NCBI RefSeq assembly: GCF_026008495.1 | Contig: NZ_BQUN01000200.1 | Coordinates: 89,079-144,940, forward strand | Direction: 5' to 3' | DNA: 55,862 bases | DNA from: Streptomyces sp. A012304 | Lineage (GTDB): Bacteria; Actinomycetota; Actinomycetes; Streptomycetales; Streptomycetaceae | Shown: one piece after another, positions 47,898 to 55,803 of the stretch | Numbering within the stretch: position 1 is the stretch's first letter | How the letters are laid out: every line of letters starts with the position of its first letter | Translations under genes and position numbers: made by a program | Notes under the pieces: generated by a model | What the model saw: the letters and a program-made list of their open reading frames with translations, nothing else | What the model was told of the DNA's origin: nothing | The model's database searches: none

Positions 47898-48185
47898 CCC
47901 CGAACCGGGCCTGCCGACCCGGTTCACGATCGGCCTGGGCGGGGTGTGGAGCAACGTCTCCGCCCTGGAGTACCTGCGCAAGCAGTGGAACCGCACCGAC
48001 TCAACCGACGGAGACATCACCTCGTACGCCGTCACGCCCACCGGTGACGCTACTTCTTCCTCATCAACCGCTACAGCGGGCTCTGCCTCGGCGTCGACGA
48101 GGGCAGCACCGCCGACGGAGCCAGGGCCGAGCAGCAGCCGTGCGCGTCACTGACGCGCCAGCAATGGCAGATCATCGCCTTCTGA
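47898..48185 (+). pseudogene. Relic of a third GH29 alpha-L-fucosidase (F5/8C and ricin parts, internal deletion and frameshift)
   Basis: 47898-48030 encodes TIGLGGVWSNVSALEYLRKQ then WNRTDSTDGDITSYA, matching residues about 395-437 of the enzyme at 17253 (TIDLGGVWSNVSTLEYLPKQ). It jumps directly to VTPTGD, about 160 codons further on. A one-base loss at about 48049 (GACGC for GACGGC) shifts frame, after which the ricin end reads YFFLINRYSGL...RQQWQIIAF and stop (48183-48185), parallel to QWQIIAV. The DNA after the stop also resembles the 3' flank at 17180-17252. The catalytic domain is gone, so it is a dead duplicate. Confidence 0.8.
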
Positions 48186-48406
48186 CGATCCCGCCGACGG
48201 GCGGCGCCTTCGTCGGGCCATCCGACCGACGGCCGCCCGCCTGGCGTACTCAGCCTGCCGGAGGTGGGGTGGGCGGCGAATCGTCATCACAACGGTGCAG
48301 ATCGGCATGCCGGGTGGTCGTTGCGGCATGGAGCAGGTGACAGGCGGAGAAGCGAGGCTCTGAGCAGCCGCACCGTGGAGGCGGCGGACTGTGAAGGAGC
48401 GATCTC

Positions 48407-49495
48407 ATGGGCCGATACGATCTCGCCCTCATCGGATTCGGCGGCGTCAATCGCGCGCTCGCCGAACTCATATCCCAACGCGGGCACCGCCTCGCCGAGG
48501 ACTTGGGCTTCGCCCTGCGGGTGGTGGCCATCACCGATCTGCGGGCCGGTTCCCTGGTGGACACCGACGGCATCGATCTGGCGCCGCTGCTGGCCGCCGA
48601 GCCCGGGGAGCTGAGCTTCGCGGGACGTGCGGGCGGCAGCGCTGAACCGCGCAACGAGTGGGTGATCCGCGAAGTCCCGGCCGACATCGTCGTGGAGGCG
48701 ACGTTCACCGACCCGACCGACGGAGAGCCCGCCCTCTCCCATGTGCGCTGGGCCCTGGAATCGGGCAAGCACGTGTGCACCACCAACAAGGGACCGGTCG
48801 CACTCGCCGGCCGCGCACTGAAGCAGCTTGCTGCCGAGCACGGTGTCGGCTTCGAGTTCGAGGGCTCGGTACTCAGCGGCACCCCCATCCTGCGCACCGC
48901 CGAGCGCATGTTCGGCGGCCTGGAGATCACCGGTGTCCAGGGCATCATGAACGGCACCTCGAACTACATCCTCGGCCGCCTCGAAGAGGGCATCGAGCTG
49001 TCGGCGGCCGTCGCCGAAGCCCAGGAGCTGGGGTACGCCGAAGCCGATCCCACCGCGGACATCGAGGGCCACGACGTCCAGCTCAAGGTCATGATCCTGG
49101 CCAACGAGGTCCTCGGCGCCGAGCTGCGCCGCGAGGACGTCTTCTGCGAGGGCATCTCCGCGCTCACGCCCCACGAGGTGCGGGACGCCGCCTCGAAGGG
49201 GCTGCGCTGGAAGCTGGTCGGCTCCGCCACCCGCCAAGAGGACGGCAGCGTCGATGCCCGCGTCGCCCCCCTCGCCCTGCCGGCACACCACCCGCTGGCG
49301 GGGATCTCCGGCCCGGTCAACGCGGTCGCCTTCCACACCGACCTCCTCGGCACCGTCACGGTGTCCGGGCCGGGCGCCGGCCGCTTCGAGACCGCCTACG
49401 CCCTGCTGTCGGACATCATCGCCATCCACCAGCGCCACGCCGACGACGACACCGCCCCCACGCGCCCCGTTCTCCAGGAGACCCACCGTGTCTGA
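48407..49495 (+). CDS. Homoserine dehydrogenase-family protein without ACT domain
   Basis: 362 residues, ATG 48407 after AAGGAG. N-terminal Rossmann motif LALIGFGGVNRALAEL, the family signature EFEGSVLSGTPIL and GIMNGTSNYIL, catalytic-lysine region CTTNKGPVAL, and YAEADPTADIEGHDVQLK. It would interconvert aspartate semialdehyde and homoserine with NAD(P). The regulatory ACT domain of biosynthetic enzymes is absent. It is the first gene of an apparent catabolic pair with the aldehyde dehydrogenase (8-bp overlap), which suggests a degradative role on homoserine or a similar hydroxy amino acid. That role is inference. Confidence 0.85.
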   Translation: MGRYDLALIGFGGVNRALAELISQRGHRLAEDLGFALRVVAITDLRAGSLVDTDGIDLAPLLAAEPGELSFAGRAGGSAEPRNEWVIREVPADIVVEATFTDPTDGEPALSHVRWALESGKHVCTTNKGPVALAGRALKQLAAEHGVGFEFEGSVLSGTPILRTAERMFGGLEITGVQGIMNGTSNYILGRLEEGIELSAAVAEAQELGYAEADPTADIEGHDVQLKVMILANEVLGAELRREDVFCEGISALTPHEVRDAASKGLRWKLVGSATRQEDGSVDARVAPLALPAHHPLAGISGPVNAVAFHTDLLGTVTVSGPGAGRFETAYALLSDIIAIHQRHADDDTAPTRPVLQETHRV

Positions 49496-50918
49496 CACCG
49501 CCGTGCCCCCCAGCATCGAACTCGGCGCCGACACGGTGCCCGTGCACAACCCCTACACCGGCGAGGTCATCGCCTCGGTCCCCACCGTCGACGCGGGCGC
49601 CGTCGGCGGCGTCCTGCAGCAGGCCAGGTGCGGGCGCCGTACCGCCGCCGCGCTGTCCCGCGCCTCACGGGCTGCGGCCCTGGAACGCGCCGCCCACCTG
49701 GTCGAGCGGCGCGCCGAGTCCTTCGCCCAGCTCATCGTCAGCGAGGCCGGCAAGACCATCACCCAGGCCCGCAAGGAAGTCGCCCGCGCGGTCAACACCC
49801 TGTCCCTGTCCGGGGCCGAGGCACGGCGCAACGCCGGGGAGGTCATCCCCTTCGACTCCTACGAGGGCTCGGAGAAACGGCAGGGCTGGTTCACCCGCGA
49901 GCCGCTGGGCATCATCGCCGCCATCACCCCGTTCAACGACCCCCTCAACCTGGTCGCCCACAAGCTCGGCCCGGCCATCGCCGGCGGCAACGCCGTCATC
50001 CTCAAACCGTCCGCCCTGACACCGCTGTCCGCGCTGCGCCTGGTCGACACCCTCATCGAGGCCGGCCTGCCCGAGGAGATCGTCACCGTCGTCAACGGCG
50101 ACGCCGGCATCGCCGCCGCGATCGTCGCCGCCCCCGACGTGCGCATGGTGTCCTTCACCGGCGGATTCACCACCGGCGAAGCCATCTCCCGCACCGCCGG
50201 CCTGAAAAAGCTCGCCATGGACCTGGGCGGAAACGCCCCGGTCATCGTCATGGACGACGCCGACCTCGACGAGGCCGTGGCCTGCTGTGTCTCCGGCGCG
50301 TTCTGGGCGGCGGGCCAGAACTGCATCGGCACCCAGCGGATCCTCATCGCGGCCGAGGTCTACGAGCGCTTCCGCGACGCGTTCGTCGCCCGCACCAGGC
50401 TGCTGCGCGTCGGCGACCCGCTCGACGAGCGCACCGACGTCGGCCCCATGATCACCCCGGACGCCGCGGCCGCCACCCGGGCCAAGGTCGACACGGCGGT
50501 GGCCGAAGGCGCGGTGCTGCTGTGCGGCAACGCCGTCGCCGGCGCCCTGTACACGCCGGCCGTCCTGGAAGACGTCCCGGCGACCTGCTCGATCTGGCAG
50601 GAGGAGGTGTTCGCCCCGGTCGTCGTGCTGCAGCCGTTCACGTCCTTCGAGGACGCCATCGAGCAGGCCAACGCCGTCGACTACAGCCTCCACGCGGGCA
50701 TCTTCACCTCGCGCCTGGACCGCGCCCTGACCGCGGCCCGGCTGCTGGAGGCAGGGGGAGTGATGATCAACGACTCGTCCGACTACCGCTTCGACGCGAT
50801 GCCGTTCGGCGGGTTCAAGTACGGCAGCATGGGCCGCGAGGGCGTGCGCTTCGCCTTCGAGGAGATGACCCAGCCCAAGGTCGTCTGCGTCAACCACATC
50901 TCCGACGTGGTGCGATGA
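49488..50918 (+). CDS. Aldehyde dehydrogenase, NAD(P)-dependent
   Basis: 476 residues from GTG 49488 (CAGGAG upstream), coupled to the preceding gene. ALDH motifs: ITPFNDPLNLVAHKLGPAIA (oxyanion Asn and cofactor loop), catalytic Glu in MDLGGNAP, catalytic Cys in WAAGQNCIGTQ, and EEVFAPVVVL and PFGGFKYGSMGREG. The substrate aldehyde is unknown; next to a homoserine dehydrogenase paralogue, aspartate semialdehyde or a related aldehyde is possible. ALDHs of this branch also include lactaldehyde and sulfolactaldehyde-type enzymes, so a link to lactaldehyde from the fucose pathway cannot be excluded. Confidence 0.87.
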   Translation: MSDTAVPPSIELGADTVPVHNPYTGEVIASVPTVDAGAVGGVLQQARCGRRTAAALSRASRAAALERAAHLVERRAESFAQLIVSEAGKTITQARKEVARAVNTLSLSGAEARRNAGEVIPFDSYEGSEKRQGWFTREPLGIIAAITPFNDPLNLVAHKLGPAIAGGNAVILKPSALTPLSALRLVDTLIEAGLPEEIVTVVNGDAGIAAAIVAAPDVRMVSFTGGFTTGEAISRTAGLKKLAMDLGGNAPVIVMDDADLDEAVACCVSGAFWAAGQNCIGTQRILIAAEVYERFRDAFVARTRLLRVGDPLDERTDVGPMITPDAAAATRAKVDTAVAEGAVLLCGNAVAGALYTPAVLEDVPATCSIWQEEVFAPVVVLQPFTSFEDAIEQANAVDYSLHAGIFTSRLDRALTAARLLEAGGVMINDSSDYRFDAMPFGGFKYGSMGREGVRFAFEEMTQPKVVCVNHISDVVR

Positions 50919-50987
50919 CCGCTTTCCGCACCGAGCGCGAAGCCCTGGAACCGAACGGTGACCGGCGAGGACCTGCCGATGCGCTGC

Positions 50988-51449
50988 TCACCCCGGCTCC
51001 GTCGAAATCCGCGGTCCTCGCCGAGGGTTGACGACCCTGGACAGGGTGAGCGCGGTGACCGTGTCCCGTACACCGGGCATCTGGGCGATGTCCTCCCAGA
51101 TGCCCCGTACGCGTTCCAGTGAGGCCGCCTCCAGGCGCACCATGATGTCGAAGTCGCCGCTGAGGATCTCGCAGAGGACGACCTCGGGGATGCGTTTGAG
51201 CGCGGCCAGGACGTCGCCGCCGCGCATACGGTCCTGGCGGTACACGAGTACGAGCGCGGAGACCGCATCGCCGGTGTCGCCGCCTGCGCGGACGATGGTG
51301 TAGCCGGCGATGTGGCCCTGGCGCTCCAGCCGTTCGACGCGCTGGCGCACCGCGTTGCGGGACAGCAGCACCTTGCCGGCCAGCTCGGAGTGTGAAATGC
51401 GGGCGTTGCGGGTCAGCTCGGCGATGATCTTCTCGTCGATGGCGTCCAT
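50988..51449 (-). CDS. Lrp/AsnC-family transcriptional regulator
   Basis: 153 residues from ATG 51449 (AAGGAG upstream); 12 further codons are open upstream but lack a ribosome site. N-terminal helix-turn-helix (DAIDEKIIAELTRNARISHS, LSRNAVRQRVERLERQGHIA) and C-terminal RAM ligand domain (VLCEILSGDFDIMVRLEA). Lrp/AsnC proteins sense amino acids and commonly control adjacent catabolic genes. It is convergent with the dehydrogenase pair and upstream of nothing on its own strand, so likely targets are the neighbours on both sides. Confidence 0.9.
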   Translation of the reverse strand: MDAIDEKIIAELTRNARISHSELAGKVLLSRNAVRQRVERLERQGHIAGYTIVRAGGDTGDAVSALVLVYRQDRMRGGDVLAALKRIPEVVLCEILSGDFDIMVRLEAASLERVRGIWEDIAQMPGVRDTVTALTLSRVVNPRRGPRISTEPG

Positions 51450-51584
51450 GGCGGACCGTCTCCTTCGCGAATCGTCCCTCGGCATCCCGGCTCACCGGGG
51501 ACCGGCGATCTCCACGGACGTCCCATCGACGGCGACGACTCGCCGTAGATCTTGCGCGGGGCCGCTACCGACAGCGATGTGCCG

Positions 51585-51619
51585 GTCGCGGTGGCCGGCT
51601 TGCCGCCGGCCACCGCGAC
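51585..51619 (-). terminator. Strong terminator after the AstE-like gene
   Basis: GTCGCGGTGGCCGGC (51585-51599) and GCCGGCCACCGCGAC (51605-51619): perfect 15-bp stem, loop TTGCC, 92 bp past the stop at 51711 and 136 bp before the Lrp/AsnC start. Confidence 0.7.
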
Positions 51620-51710
51620 GGACGGTGCGCGACACCGAATTCAGCCACGAGCCCACTCCAGCCGGCGCTTGATGACGGCTGCTTCGTTCGCTGGTGGGGC
51701 ATGAGGCCCG

Positions 51711-52682
51711 TCAGTCGCGGGGGGCGGCGATGGCGGCCAGGTGCGTGCCGGGACGCACGGTCAGCCCGTTCATGTTGTAGATGATCGTTCCGGTGGAGAC
51801 GGCGGAGACCTTGAGCTCGGCGCCGTCGACCGGGTCGATGACGCGGCCGATGGTCTGCCCCTCGGTCACCTCGTCACCGGTGACCGCGTCCGGGTACCAG
51901 AGGCCTGCGGCCGGAGATTCGACCTCGCCCGTCCAGATCCAGTCGCGCGGCTGCACGGCCACCTGCGCGACGTGCTGCGGCGCCTTTGTGACGCCCAGGT
52001 GGTGCAGGAGCCGGTACAGGCCGTCGAGGAGCCTGCGCACGGTGGCCGGGTCCCGGTCGCCGAGTTGCCCGGTCTCGACGAGGATCGCGGGGATCCCCCG
52101 CCGGTTCGCCGCGGCGTGGCTGTTGCCGCCGTCCGGGCTGGTGCCGAAGATGACCCGCTCGTATCCGACCGCGTGGGCCATCGCCTTGTTCTTCGCGTCC
52201 AGCTTGTCGTCGCCGGTCAGGCGGTAGCCGACGAAGTCGAGCAGGTGCTGGTCGATGCCGCCGCTGTGCAGGTCGATGTAGGCGTCGGCGCCGTCGATCA
52301 GGTTCTCGAACAGCCAGGCCGCCATCCGCTCGGTGGGGCCGCCGTCCTTGTCGCCGGGGAAGACGCGGTTGATGTTGACGCCGTCCAGCGGGGAGATGTT
52401 GAGCCTGCCCCCGTAAACGGCCGGGGGGTTGGCCACGGGGCAGATCACCACCTGGCCGGCGACCTCGTCCGGTTCCAGCAGCCCGGCCAGGCGGGTGGCG
52501 GCGTCGACGCCGATGAACTCGCCGCCGTGGACACCACCGGTGATCACGACCCTGGGGCCGGGCCGGGAGCCGTTGACGAGGATCAGGGGCACCTCCACCG
52601 TCGTGGTGCCGAGGTCGGCGGGCAGGCTCCCGCGGGTCTTCCGGCCGGGCTCGGCCCGCAGCGCGCCGATGGTCAGGATCAT
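51711..52682 (-). CDS. Succinylglutamate desuccinylase/aspartoacylase-family zinc hydrolase
   Basis: 323 residues, ATG 52682 with GAGGAA upstream. Zinc site GGVHGGEF (His, Glu) and the third ligand in AYIDLHSGG; LNISPLDGVNINRVFPGD is the substrate loop of this M14-like family; ILVETGQLG carries the catalytic Glu. The C-terminal beta domain (about 240-323) resembles that of AstE/DoeB-type deacylases. It hydrolyses an N-acyl amino acid or related amide. DoeB of ectoine catabolism is one member, but nothing specific for it is seen. It is 18 bp downstream of the flavoenzyme gene, same operon. Confidence 0.85.
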   Translation of the reverse strand: MILTIGALRAEPGRKTRGSLPADLGTTTVEVPLILVNGSRPGPRVVITGGVHGGEFIGVDAATRLAGLLEPDEVAGQVVICPVANPPAVYGGRLNISPLDGVNINRVFPGDKDGGPTERMAAWLFENLIDGADAYIDLHSGGIDQHLLDFVGYRLTGDDKLDAKNKAMAHAVGYERVIFGTSPDGGNSHAAANRRGIPAILVETGQLGDRDPATVRRLLDGLYRLLHHLGVTKAPQHVAQVAVQPRDWIWTGEVESPAAGLWYPDAVTGDEVTEGQTIGRVIDPVDGAELKVSAVSTGTIIYNMNGLTVRPGTHLAAIAAPRD

Positions 52683-52700
52683 GGTCTTCCTCGTCGGGGC

Positions 52701-53840
52701 TCAGGCCGCAGTGCGGTCGTGTGTGGTGATGAAGTCGATCGGCTGGGAGGTGTGGCCCTCCAGGGCGAGGTCCGCGGCGATGTCGCCCATGGCGGGCGAG
52801 ATCTTGAATCCCTGGCCGGAGAAGCCGGCCAGCAGGACGATGTCGTCGCAGCCCGGCAGGGGGCCGACCAGCGGCCGGGTGCTCTCGGTGTAGCCCTCCA
52901 TGAAGACGGACAGACGCACCGGGTCGGGGTTCAGGCCGGGCAGGTGGCGTCGCACCGCCGTGGTGAAGGTCTCCAGCTCCTCCGGTGCGACGGTTCGGTT
53001 CAGCCGGTTCGGGTCGTCCACGGGCTTGTGGTGGGGCTGGGGCAGGCCGAGCTTGACAGCCAGGCCGTCCGGGGACGGGATGCCGTAGAAGGGGGTGTCG
53101 CCGCAGCGGACGAAGGCGGGACGCTCGATGTCCGCCGGGTGGTCCTCGTGGGGCAGGAACCAGGCGCTGATCGCGCGGTAGACGCTCACCTCCCACGGCA
53201 GGTCGGGCAACAGGTCACCCACCCACGGGCCGGGGGTGACGACCGCGGCGTCGAAGCGCTCCGTGTCGGTGTCGGTGCGGATCTCCACGCCTCCCCCGGC
53301 GACGGGAGTGACCTCCCGCACCCGGGTGTAGCGGCGGATCCGGGCCCCCAACTCCTCGGCACGCCGGGCCGCGGTCTGGACCGTCAGCTCGGGGCGGACG
53401 AAGCCCGCGTGGGAGTCGAGGACCACCAGGTCGCCGTCGTCGACGTGGAACTGCGGGAAGCGCTTCGCCATCGCCTGGGTGTCGATCACCTCGTGGTCGA
53501 GGCCGTGTTCGGCGATGCCGTCCATGACGTTACGCATCTCGGGGTCGTCGGCCGGCCCCATCACCAGGGCTCCGGTCAGACGGCGCAATTCCCGCCCGGT
53601 CTCCGCCTGCAACTGCTTCCACAGGGCGTCGGCGTGCCGGACGAGCGGCACATAGCGGCCGTCGTGGGTCTGCACGCTGCGGAAGACCCGGGTCTCACCG
53701 CCGGCGGCGCTCCGGTCGTGGCCGGGGGCGAACCGGTCGTAGCCGACGACCTCGGCACCCCGGGCCGCCAGCCGCCAAGCGGCCTGGCTGCCCATCGTTC
53801 CCACGCCGACCACGGCGACGCGCCTCCTGGCAGCTGACAC
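52701..53840 (-). CDS. FAD-dependent amine oxidoreductase (monomeric sarcosine oxidase/N-methyltryptophan oxidase-like)
   Basis: 379 residues from GTG 53840, with AAAGGA upstream; the longer open frame lacks a ribosome site. Dinucleotide fold VAVVGVGTMGSQAAWRLAARG (quoted in part: GVGTMGSQAAWRLA), then SAAGGETRVFRSVQ, VVTPGPWVGDLLP and the C-terminal LAGFSGQGFKISPAMG of the MSOX/SolA group. The residue corresponding to the covalent-FAD cysteine of MSOX was not identified: the region PAFVRCGDTPFYGIPS has a Cys but its equivalence is unsure. It oxidises a secondary amine or N-methyl amino acid. It pairs with the deacylase, and an aldehyde product could pass to the ALDH at 54258. Confidence 0.85.
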   Translation of the reverse strand: MSAARRRVAVVGVGTMGSQAAWRLAARGAEVVGYDRFAPGHDRSAAGGETRVFRSVQTHDGRYVPLVRHADALWKQLQAETGRELRRLTGALVMGPADDPEMRNVMDGIAEHGLDHEVIDTQAMAKRFPQFHVDDGDLVVLDSHAGFVRPELTVQTAARRAEELGARIRRYTRVREVTPVAGGGVEIRTDTDTERFDAAVVTPGPWVGDLLPDLPWEVSVYRAISAWFLPHEDHPADIERPAFVRCGDTPFYGIPSPDGLAVKLGLPQPHHKPVDDPNRLNRTVAPEELETFTTAVRRHLPGLNPDPVRLSVFMEGYTESTRPLVGPLPGCDDIVLLAGFSGQGFKISPAMGDIAADLALEGHTSQPIDFITTHDRTAA

Positions 53841-54257
53841 AGGACTTTCCTTTCGTACCACCGGGCCGCGAGCCGGGCGCCGAGCGTGAGGATGCTTGGT
53901 GGCGACTTGGAGCGGAGCGCGCCCTAAGGCCCCAACACTCGTATCCGTCCCGGGTCCGGGGGACTGGTGGTCCCGAGTCCTCGAACCCTTCCCAAGCCGT
54001 GCCACATTGTGGAATGCTGTGCTAATATCTGGCACAGAGGATGGCATTGGCTCAGGCGGGAGTCAAGAGTCCCGGGGATGGCCGCGCGACTCGCCCTCAC
54101 GCCGCGCGTGACCCCGCCCGGTCCTCGTGGACCGGCGACGGGCCCGTCTGCCGACCCGATCTCGCGACCCGCCTGACCGGCGCAGGAAAGCAGATCCCGC
54201 CTCCCAGCAGCCCCTGGAGCACTTCTGACTGACCCGGTTCCGAACCGGTGTGACGGC
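53841..54257. promoter_or_regulatory. 417-bp intergenic region upstream of the flavoenzyme operon
   Basis: No gene supported. An AT-richer patch at 53999-54040 contains CCACATTGTGG (54002-54012), TAATAT and two GTGC/GGCAC elements, and probably holds the minus-strand promoter of the flavoenzyme operon. Confidence 0.45.
54002..54012. promoter_or_regulatory. Candidate operator CCACATTGTGG
   Basis: Palindrome with 5-bp arms, extended by GTG/AAT context, in the promoter region of the flavoenzyme-deacylase operon. Resembles IclR- or GntR-type operators in outline; the local regulator is Lrp/AsnC, so the partner is uncertain. Confidence 0.35.
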
Positions 54258-55742
54258 TCAGGTGTTGAAGCCGGGCATCGACAGGTACTTGAGCTGCTGG
54301 TACTCGTGGAGACCCTCGGGTCCGCCTTCGCGGCCCAGGCCGGACTGCTTGATCCCGCCGAAGGGCGCCGCGACCTCGGAGACCAGGCCGCGGTTGATAC
54401 CGACCATGCCGGCCTGCAGACGGGCGGCGACCCGGCGGGCGCGGTCGATGTGGGACGTCATCACATACGACGCGAGGCCGTGCTCGGTGTCGTTGGCCAC
54501 CGCTATGGCCTCGGCCTCGGTGGAGAACCGGTGGATGGCGGCGACAGGTCCGAAGACCTCCTCGTGCATGATCGCGGCGTCGGCGGGGACGTGGTCCAGC
54601 ACGGTCGGGGCGGCGTAGTGGCCCGGCCCGTCAGGGATGTCCGCCTGGCCGATGACGACGGCACCACGGGCCACGGCGTCCTCGACGAGGTGGCGGACCT
54701 TGTCCACCGCGCGGTGGTCGGCCAGCGGGCCGAGCTCGGTGTCCTCCCGGTCCGGGGCACCCACCCGGATGGCGGCGATCCGTTCGCCCAGCGCCGCGGC
54801 GAACGCGTCGGCGATTCCCTCCTGGACCAGGAACCGGTTGGCGCCGACACAGGACTGGCCGCCCAGCCGCATCTTCGCGATCATCGCTTCGCGGACCGCG
54901 AGGTCGAGGTCGGCGTCGTCGAAGACCAGGAACGGCGCGTTGCCGCCCAGCTCCATCGAGGTGCGCAGCACCCGGGCACCGCTTTGCTGAAGCAGCAGCC
55001 TGCCGACCGGCGTGGACCCGGTGAAGGACAGCTTGCGCAGACGGGGGTCGGCCAGCAGCGCCGTGGTGACCGCTGCCGCGTCGCTGCTGGTGATCACGGT
55101 CAGGACACCCGCGGGCGCGCCGGCCTCGCGCGCCAGTTCGCCCAGTATCAGGGAGGACAGCGGGGTGAGCGCGGCCGGTTTGAGCACGGCGGTGCAGCCT
55201 GCGGCGAGGGCGGCGGCGGCCTTGCGGGCCGCCATGGCCAGCGGCACGTTCCACGGAGTGATCAGCAGGCAGGGCCCGACCGGTTCGGCGACGGTGACGA
55301 TGTGGCTCTTGCCGTCGGGGGAGGGGGTGCTGCGTGCGTGGGGGCGGACCGCCTCCTCGGCGTACCAGCGGAAATAGGCCGCGGCGTAGTCGACCTCGCC
55401 CCGGGCTTCGGTGATCGTCTTGCCGATCTCCAGGGTGATGATCCGGGCCAGACGCTCACGGTGTTCGGTCATGGCGTCGGTGATCCGGTGCAGGACGGTC
55501 GCACGGTCCCGCGGGCTGGTGAGGGCCCATTGGTCGGCGGCCGCGGCCGCCGCGTCCAGTGCTTTCAGCGCGTCTTGTGCGCCGCAGTCGGCGACGGTGG
55601 CTATGACTTCCTCGGTCGCGGGGTTGCGCACCTCGAAGGTGCGACCTCCGGTGGCGGGTTGCCAGTCGTGGGCGAGGAAACCACGGGGGACGGATTCGAG
55701 GACTTCCGACTCCCCTGAGGGAGCGGTGAGCGTGTCAGTCAT
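54258..55742 (-). CDS. Aldehyde dehydrogenase, succinate-semialdehyde dehydrogenase-like
   Basis: 494 residues from ATG 55742. Motifs: LITPWNVPLAMAARKAAAAL, VLKPAALTPLSSL, SFTGSTPVGRLLL, catalytic Glu in MELGGNAPFLVFDDAD, catalytic Cys in MRLGGQSCVGANRFLV, EEVFGPVAAI and PFGGIKQSGLGREGG. The C-terminal GLGREGG and LKYLSMPGF resemble GabD-like enzymes that oxidise succinate semialdehyde or other short semialdehydes. It is 417 bp upstream of the flavoenzyme gene on the same strand, and 61 bp downstream of the gene that enters from the right edge, so it probably belongs to that operon. Confidence 0.87.
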   Translation of the reverse strand: MTDTLTAPSGESEVLESVPRGFLAHDWQPATGGRTFEVRNPATEEVIATVADCGAQDALKALDAAAAAADQWALTSPRDRATVLHRITDAMTEHRERLARIITLEIGKTITEARGEVDYAAAYFRWYAEEAVRPHARSTPSPDGKSHIVTVAEPVGPCLLITPWNVPLAMAARKAAAALAAGCTAVLKPAALTPLSSLILGELAREAGAPAGVLTVITSSDAAAVTTALLADPRLRKLSFTGSTPVGRLLLQQSGARVLRTSMELGGNAPFLVFDDADLDLAVREAMIAKMRLGGQSCVGANRFLVQEGIADAFAAALGERIAAIRVGAPDREDTELGPLADHRAVDKVRHLVEDAVARGAVVIGQADIPDGPGHYAAPTVLDHVPADAAIMHEEVFGPVAAIHRFSTEAEAIAVANDTEHGLASYVMTSHIDRARRVAARLQAGMVGINRGLVSEVAAPFGGIKQSGLGREGGPEGLHEYQQLKYLSMPGFNT

Positions 55743-55803
55743 GCGCGTGGCTCTTTCGCTGAACGCAGGATGGTGTGGTTGAGGGAGCACGATCGGTGGG
55801 TGG

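Larger units (their letters stand above)
47584..48406. other. 823-bp region with operator and GH29 relic
   Basis: Between the divergent GH43 and homoserine dehydrogenase-like genes. Holds the palindrome at 47644-47663, the GH29 relic at 47898-48185, and after it a 3' flank resembling that of the intact GH29 gene. Bases 48230-48400 show only AAGGAG before the next gene. Confidence 0.5.
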
